Part shown: in pieces, positions 24,701 to 33,700 of the stretch | Numbering within the stretch: the stretch's first letter is position 1 | Layout of the letters: every line of letters begins with the position of its first letter | From: Botryllus schlosseri | Lineage: Eukaryota > Chordata > Ascidiacea > Stolidobranchia > Styelidae | Assembly (NCBI GenBank): GCA_000444245.1 | Contig: ATSW01050443.1 | Coordinates: 1 to 37,278, forward strand | Length of the DNA: 37,278 nucleotides | Direction of reading: 5' to 3' | Notes under the pieces: model-generated | What the model saw: the letters and a program-made list of their open reading frames with translations, nothing else | Databases searched by the model: none | What the model was told of the DNA's origin: nothing | Program-made: the position numbers and the translations under genes

Positions 24701-27700
24701 TAGCACTGGTTTGAGTCATCAAATTCAGGATATATTTAGTCAAGGGTATAAGCTCTTGGTACAATCCTCCAAGGACGTTCAGTGCCTTATGATCATACAT
24801 AACTCAAGTTAATACCAAGGCAAATGAATCAAGTGAGCCACATCATTAACTTTGCATTGACTTGAGAACGCAACCCCTAGAAATATGCAGTAAATGAAAT
24901 CATCACACATACTATGCGGGACATTGCAACCTTTTAGATCAAATGAAATGTACACTGTTGCATAAACACGCTAGCAGCCGAATTAGGAGTGCTATTGACG
25001 CAGCGCATACAATTATTCACACGCCTCAGACTAAAATAGAATCTTGTTTCCGAACAATGAATAATTCAATATATCTTGGTAATTGTTGTAATGCGCATAA
25101 AATATGGTTATTCCATGGGTGAGCGTGACCATTAAATATTAATACTACAAAATTCAAATAGGAAAAACTAAAACTATTTACCCTGCTTGCGGCCCCGTGC
25201 ACATCAAATCGAATACTTGTGCGGGATTGAGATACTGACGGAACCTCCTATAGAATTTAACACCCTGGTTATCACCGCTCTTCGAATTTACGAACACCAG
25301 CAAAGGGCTGGATAGCTCGCCTGTAGCCTCCCAGTATCCTGACAAAGAATATTAAATATAGATAAAACAACGGTCTAAGATAACGTGACAATAATATAAC
25401 ATAGTGAAACATGAGATTGCATTTGCAACACACGTGAACTATTGATGGGGCTTTCAGCGCATAATTAGACATTTTTTGTCTCTTCAAGATCGCAGTGCAA
25501 ATAGTGGTCAAGCCACACTGAGAGCATTGACAGAAAATATACACTTGCAAATAGACTATGTATTCTCTATATGCATTCTGTTCCATTATATTTGCACTAC
25601 AACAGCTCAGTTGTTATATATCAGTTGGTTGATTTAATGTTGGCAAAGGCAACTATTATATCAGTATCTGCCAAATAAAAATGCAGCTTCATCAATAAAG
25701 GTCACAGCAAGACAGATTGTCAGCACAGTTACACATATGTGCATTTACGAGAATGGCAAAAAAGATTTTGATAGCTTCTAGTCACTAGTGGAATCCGACA
25801 GGAGTATGAAAAGATTTCTGACGTCAGTGATAGATAGTTAGTCATTTATGACTTGTTTGAACTACGTAAGCATGTATATTTGAGTAGGATTTGGGCAATG
25901 AGCATGTGTAATTGTGAAAAAATGTTGTATTTTCATGAATTGGAGATAATCCATTCTATAGTTGATTATGCGTTTCACAGAATATAGGTATTGAACCTAT
26001 CTCCACCACTGCGTCTTTAAGACCAAACAAATACATCGCACAAGTCGCAGCATAACCATAGCGGTATGATATTTACAAACCATTGTTAACTTAATAAGCT
26101 CAAAACAGACAATTGACATCGATAATGATCCTTCAACCTGTCTTAATGGAGCGCTTTGCTGAAAGACAGGACCTCGCTAGCGATGGAAGTTAATCCCTCT
26201 AGGAAATCCCTACAGTAAACAACACAGAGTGGATATTTTTACAGTTGTCCACAGCAACAAAAGTCAAATCAATATACCATCTGTAACTCCAGATGCAAGA
26301 TATGTAACCAGATCTATTTTTAGCATATCGTAAATGTATCGAAATATGTTTGAAATCGGGTCAGTATTTTAAAATAAATCCTGTGACAATATCTTGCTTC
26401 TAGAACGTCTTCTGAACAAAATAAAACTCAGGCGGAAGATATCAAAATAGTAAAGTAAACACATACTGTACAAACACTCGCAGACTTGTTGACAAGCAAC
26501 AGCCATGCCACCTTATCGACTGATCTGAGCTAACCTAAAGCATCACACATTGCATTTTGAAAGTGTCATCAAGTCCAGTACGGGTCATTAGTTGAGCATA
26601 CACATAATGAAAGAAGACATACCAATGTTCCTTAAAATATTATTTCTGATGCTGATAAGAATAGCCTGGATTACAGTACCATACCATCGACAGAGTAAAT
26701 TAGCAAATTTAAGGTAGTATTGTACGTGTCATTCCTGATAGGAAGACAAATCTCAAGCTCAGGATAAAATTACAAATGACTGACCACACAATTAGGTCAC
26801 TAAATACTAGGGATGGTGTGAACCTCTGAAAGGTTCAGGTTCGTGTGAACGCGAACCTTTTTGAAAGGTTCTGTGTGAACGCGAACGTGAACCTCATGAC
26901 GTCACGTGACGTCATATTGTTAATTCCAACCTTACATTTCAGTGAATTGAAAGTCCATATTAATGTACAGTAGTACACGATACCTAGCGGCGACTCGGGC
27001 ACCTTACTGGCACAATGCTGAAGTACATATTGGCGTTTTAAACGTCGCCAAATGTATCAACTGGGCAATCAAATGACATAATAATCCCATAAAATCAATA
27101 TCTTCCGTTGCTTCGCCAACTATTTCAATGACGACTTGCAAGGGTTTCTGTACTTGCTACCGATATTAACCCATTTAACAATAAGTTATACAGCAACAAG
27201 CCAACACCCCAATCGCACGAATTTGGTTTTTATGATACAATAAACATATGAAATCAAGATTGACCCCTTACGCATGCTAGATTTTTTACATCAGACAACG
27301 ACATCAATTCCATTGATTGGTTGAATAAGCATCATTAGCTGACTACGTATATGTAGTGTATTTCGCTATTGATGTTGTATGATAGTGATTGCGGGTCAAG
27401 CTCACAACTAAGAGTCATTAATATACTCAAACGGAAAAGTGGTTATTTCGAGCAAACTTTTGTAAGAAATCCTGTAAATCTTTGAAATTGTCAAGGTGCA
27501 TGCTCGTTTAATGTTGATTTTTTTATGCTAACAGCGCTATGCATAGAGTGCAACAAATTTCCACCAAATAAGGTGTTATAATGAAGTGAAAATTGTAATA
27601 AATGAAAAAGGTTCACAGTGCAGAACCTACCAAGGTTCGTTTGTGAACGTGAACCTCTAAATTACTGAGGTTCACACACAGAACGCGAACGTGAACCTTA

Positions 27701-30700
27701 CGTTCACACCATCCCTACTAAATACAATATTAATGTAACCCAAGTCCGTACCAGTTATATGTCAAAGCTATTCTAGACAAGAAATGGATTGTCTTTACCG
27801 TGGGAATCCATGGAGTTGAGTGCAGTAGGAGATAAAATAGACATCTTACATTGTCCCAGGCTGCATATTTGTGGAAGATGCGACCTGCAATTTGTGTGGA
27901 CCTGAAAAATTGCAAGGTGAAAACCACAAAATATCAAGCGACAGATCTATAACATGAGCACTAGAAATTAACTCGGCTGTGCCTCGGAAATAGCTACAAG
28001 CAATAAACTCACCATAGCTCTGCACCATAAGCATCGCCAATCCTGCAATCGTAATACGCTACCGCAGGTCTTGTCACATACAACGCACTTGGCGCTTACT
28101 GGGAGATTGCCCTCCATCCACTGATGGGGAATGAAGAGCTAAAAGGCAATATCTAGATGTTTAAAATATAAATTTAAATCAGTAAATTCTAATTGAGATG
28201 TCTTCGGGATTTGCTTCACACACCACAGCAAACAATTGCTTGAAAAATGCAGATTCAATATTTTACAGGTAAAAATTCAAACATATTCGTCATGCTATTG
28301 TTTACGTATATCAGACAGTGCAACATGAGTGGATGATAATTCACAATCAGTGAAGTGCATAAAGCCTACCAAAGCAGTACAAAATGCACTATATCTACCT
28401 CAGGCTTACTGAAGTCAAAATATTCAAATCATGATTGATTAGGATTAGGGCCTATGAACATTGTGAGAACACAGTATTTACGAAAGCAAAGTTGGCAGCA
28501 TGCAATATTATCCTAGAGGTATGTAGTAACATGGTGTACTGACTCTCAATGATGGGCTACATAAAATACCATAGTTGAAACAAGACAGCATGTTTGCATT
28601 TCAGAGATAAGTCCATTAGAACAGATCTCAGGAAATAATTAATTTCATCAATGATGATAGCAATACCAAGGCATAGCAAGGGTAGCATTGCGCTTGTAGC
28701 CAGTATAGAATTCTGTCAGGCTTTACTATTCATATAGTGACCCAAAATCAGACTGGTGTTTATAAGGACTAGAAGTACCACAAGTACTTGATTACAAACC
28801 ACTTCAAAATTCAGATCATAGTCTCCAATTACTGAATCAGTCATGGACTGACTTTCTTCTACCAGTCCATCTATCTCAGTCAAACCAATCTTATCCAACG
28901 AACAAAAATGCAATGCCTTCTACAATTTGGACCTACTCATCTAAAATTGGTATATTGCAGCACCTCATTTTCCCAGCGGTCCAGGGTAATAGATCAAAAA
29001 GCATATAATTTGCCAAATAATAGCAACTAGAAGGTAAATCTACAGTTTCTTTGAATGCAATGTCGCTCAAACACTTGCATTTGCAGTTGATTACTGGCAA
29101 ACAGCCTATTCTGGACTTTTATGTCACCGGCGTGGAAGTTTTTTTGGCATACATGTAACAATATATGACACCAAATAACAAACGACATATGCACTTGCCA
29201 GAAAATCCAACTGAATTATATCAACAAAATCTCTGATCACACTCTACATCGTAATTTGCAACGCTACTGGTCGACATACCCCGTCCTCATTTTCGATAAT
29301 CTGCTTTCCGACCGTAGAAAGTATCGCCCATTTGCACTGTTTCGTGGCCTTCGCCGCACAACGCTTGTGAGCCTTGAACTTACACACTGTTCAAAGTAAT
29401 TTGTGTCACACTGTAGGCGGGTAATAGCATCATGAAAAATACGAGGTTCACGCCGCGCTACAAAACAGTCACTGGTAGAGTTTACATTTATCAGCAGCAT
29501 CCAGCAATCCATGGACAGACTTGAGGCTATTTACAAAAACCAGAGCACTGCCATCCAATTATCACACATTGATGAGCGACATAATAATATCTTACTAAAC
29601 ATGACCATGTGTATTTCAAACAGTTGGGCCGTTACTCTACCAAATTCAGGTCAATTCACAATAGAGATAGGGATAGAACAAGACCATAAATTTGGGCCTA
29701 GACAAATTTGAAATTTGCAATATAGCAAACCAGAACATGTGATTCGCTGACACACCACAACGAAACAAAACTTTCAAAAGTATCGCCAAAAATAACCAAC
29801 GTCATACCTGCGATTGTGACACTGACACAGCACATTATAAAACAATTATGAAAGATTGTTTGCCTCGAAAAGAGAAATTAGCCAACACAATTTACGAAAC
29901 TGATGCAAGTGTTTCCTATAACTCTGATAGATTAACAATGAGTCCAGCTGCATGACACACAAACTAGAATCCACTGTCACATGATTTCGTTTGGCATGGC
30001 AATCCACAACAACAAAATCTGATAACATGACTCAACCTATAACCAGATCACCCAGTCACGTCCGGAGGAACAAATAGCTTAGGGATCCTCATCAATGATT
30101 ACAGGCAAAGTGTTTCAATCTCAAAAATGCAGTAGGCTAGGTGTTCAGCATACGAGCGTCCATACTTGCAGTCAGCCCGACACATTTATGGTCTCTATAG
30201 TAATTTACCATGCAACAAGATTTATAATTCTGCATTCATCGGGCTTTTACCAATTTATTCGAATCGATCTCGCAATACAAAGTGCATCACATACCTTCGC
30301 ATGACAGGCCATGGTTCATAACTCCCGAAAGCACCTCTCTGCAGACATTGCAGTAGGTGGGTCTCGCGTGCGTGCAAGTGTACCAGTTGTGTCCGCCGGA
30401 AAAGTTCTCCATAAAAAACTGTTGAGGCTGTCGCGAACGATATCAAACCGTCAAACGCTCTACTAGCATCATATCCGCCGTAACTAACATGAAAAATGCA
30501 ACAGAACAGAAAGCGGCAACAATGAAAACGCGGGTAACCATAATTTGCAACCATACAGCACGCGCTGTGCCTGATTGATTGGGATCTTCATTCTCTCTAA
30601 CACAGCCTGATTAAAAAAACATGAAGACAAGCCAATGGACGGGATCGCATGACATAAAGGCCTAATCTACTCTAACAAGGCTATTGATATTATCGGCGGG

Positions 30701-33700
30701 AATTCATTATAACGGACGACTTAATCAACGCAACAACACCAAGTTCGACGGCTGCATTAAAGCTGATTTGACATACGAATAGAATAATCTTGAATTAACC
30801 AACAGGGTTTATCCGCACAAGGTACAGTTTAATTGAACAGGGCTAATCAACAAATATAACATTCACGAGTCCACATCACCTAAATCGCACTGTTAACAAC
30901 CCGAGCCACCTTCGATCAATATTAATCGCCGAGTTCCCGGCCACAACCAGAACGGACAAGGCACGAATTTTGACATAGGAGCCAGATAAACCAGAGGTTC
31001 TTTGATGACATAATCGTTACCAAAAATACCATCAACATAATCGACAATTCGGCGTTACGTGGCAAGAAGGTAGCCCGCCGAAAAGAGCATGCGAATCTGC
31101 ACTCGCGTTTACTACACAGACAATCGAAGTCGCAAAACGCTGTAAAGCAACGAAGTCTTCGAATGGATTAAATATTTGTTCCTAATGCTATAAAACCGCA
31201 AGTCGCTCGGCGAGGCACAAACGCAGCAGGTCGTTTTTCGCAAGGCAAACAAAAGCGATAAACCCGCGTAACGCGTGGCCGTTCCCGCATCACAAGCCGG
31301 ACATCAGAGTCGCAAATACGCTGACCGCAGCAGCGCTCTTCCACTGACATTGTGCAATCAATAACTGTCGTCGCAGATTAGTGTCAATGAACGAGACCAG
31401 CTTGAAACGCGATGTATGCGGACTTCATCGAAATGCGATGTTATCCTCTGCACAGTGCACATAAACGGAGCGCGCGGTTTTTCACTCTTAGCGCCCGCTG
31501 ACGGCGGAATTAACACTGCGATAAACGTTTGCTTCCGGTAACATGCATTTCCTGACAGAAGTTATGACGAATCACGGCTGCGTGTTTATCTGGTCGGATT
31601 TTACGGTAGAGCAAACGGAAGGAATATCTTGCATCGTAAGACTACATTAGCTCTATAATCAAATCAACCTAAGGTCCACGCTACGCTTAGTCTGCTCTAC
31701 AAGCCTGTCTGTAGTACTCGGAAATCACTGCTTTCAACTGGTGCTGAGTATAAATTTACTTCTACTTCAACTAAAGTGACATCGATGACTACTCTGATTT
31801 TGCTCTGTAGTAGGTAACTCGCGGTTTAGCTGTCACACACCAACTGTAATATGATATCGATGTCAGCGATACACTGATCGTACCAATGTCACCTATCCGT
31901 ACATCACTAGGAAAGAAAACGCCTCGAATATATATATACCTCGAATTGTACTCGCGAGACTGATGATCAATCTACTTCGACAGAATTCAGATACACAACG
32001 CCATCCGCGGAACGCTTCGCGGATCACACTGACTGCACAGTGCGCACACTACGACAAAACCAGAGGCTCGTTACGGATAATAAATCAGTCAGCCCGGTTA
32101 TTCACGCTATGCAGACCTATCTCCGGCTGTCATAACGGACCGCAACATCTCAACTAAGCTGCCAACAATGCGAAACGATCAACATCTGGCGAGAGGAAGT
32201 GACAACACCGACGAGTGTTACGTCAGAATGGACTAACATCCGGGACGACTGCACCTCGCCCGTCGCGCTGTATGCGCGAACCATTTCGCGTAGGCCGAAA
32301 TGAAATCTGCGAAACTAACATTTGCAACAGCGCGAACGCGCTCAAAGAAACGAAAACACTGACAAACGCTGCATCACTAACACGTTACGATGTTTGCAAT
32401 ACCGTTAACGACTCGGCGCAGTGCATTCCGCAGCACAAACAAACAGGCGGTGAATCGGATATGACTATCGAAAGTCATTACAGAAGGTAGAGCGTGTGTT
32501 GAAGTCCGAGGCAACCCACACTGACAGACAGACGATGACTACCGGTCCGTTAAAGTTGACTTATCAGTGCGGAAGAGGCGTTAGCACCGCAGAAATCCGT
32601 ACGATTGAATGCGTTCGATTTCGGAGCGAAATGTTTCTAGACTTCCCGCTCTTTTTGCGAGTTGATCATGAACGGCACGGTCACGTGACTTAACCGAAGT
32701 CGGAAACTGCGGATATTATTCAGCGCATTCAGTAGATTATCAGTTGCAGTTGTATGAATCACGGTCAAAGTATATTCACGGTTGATAACGAAGTAGAATT
32801 GAAATTTTTACCAGTACAAGGCGGGGCGATACGCGAAAACTTCACTTAACAGACATGCGTGATAGGCCGAGAGAAAAAAGCCATTCGTTTTATGCTGAAC
32901 GCTCCAAACTGGCGTGTGGATCTGCGCTGAAGTTTCAGGAAATTCCGAGAACTACACGTTGTATACAAAGCATCATAAAACACAACACGGACTGCGTGTA
33001 CCGCCTGCGTAACCAACCCGCCCGTGTTGCACCACGAGTATTTTCATTATCCATATCACGCGCGCGCACAAGCCAAGAGTCACGTGATTACTCACATTAC
33101 ACGCACATGCAACTGTCGATATCGGAATTTTCAGCCAATACACCGACATTCAAAAGATGTGACATCTAGCTTAGCGTGCATTTCCAAAACTTCAGAGCAT
33201 TTATTTGAGCAGATTCACGGCCAGTGCTATTCGTGTGCGTTGTATAGCGACCGAGACGTATGACACCGCAATTGCAACAAGTACATAGTTTTCGCAACAC
33301 TTCGTACTGAGATAGTAATAAGCCGGCCATTTCATAAACAACCGATCCACACGGGGCGCCATAGTGCAGACTTCTTTTTAGGTTGTCGACAATAAACTTC
33401 CAGTTCTTGCATTTTCACGGGACATTAGAAGAAATACGCGTCACTACCGGACACGGAATCCGGTTTGGATGAAGGATTTCAAATCGGAGTCGACAGTCAA
33501 ATCCGGAACCGATTTATCACGCCACGCCGTGCAGCGCGGAAACAAAATCGGAAATTCGGCGCGGAACACAACGCGACACGAAAACCAAGTACACAAGCAA
33601 ACTCACCTCGTAGAATTCACCGGACTGCACCGCCCTGATCGCGCTGATCCATTCGTCCATCTCGCGACGCGACTCGGCGCACAATATCAAACTTTCGAAA

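Noticed and set aside
27799-27901. Ending DGK exon 7 at the internal GTAAGA
   Set aside because: That would give a stop with exon 8 and lose the conserved SPTALNS segment, which reads straight through the site.
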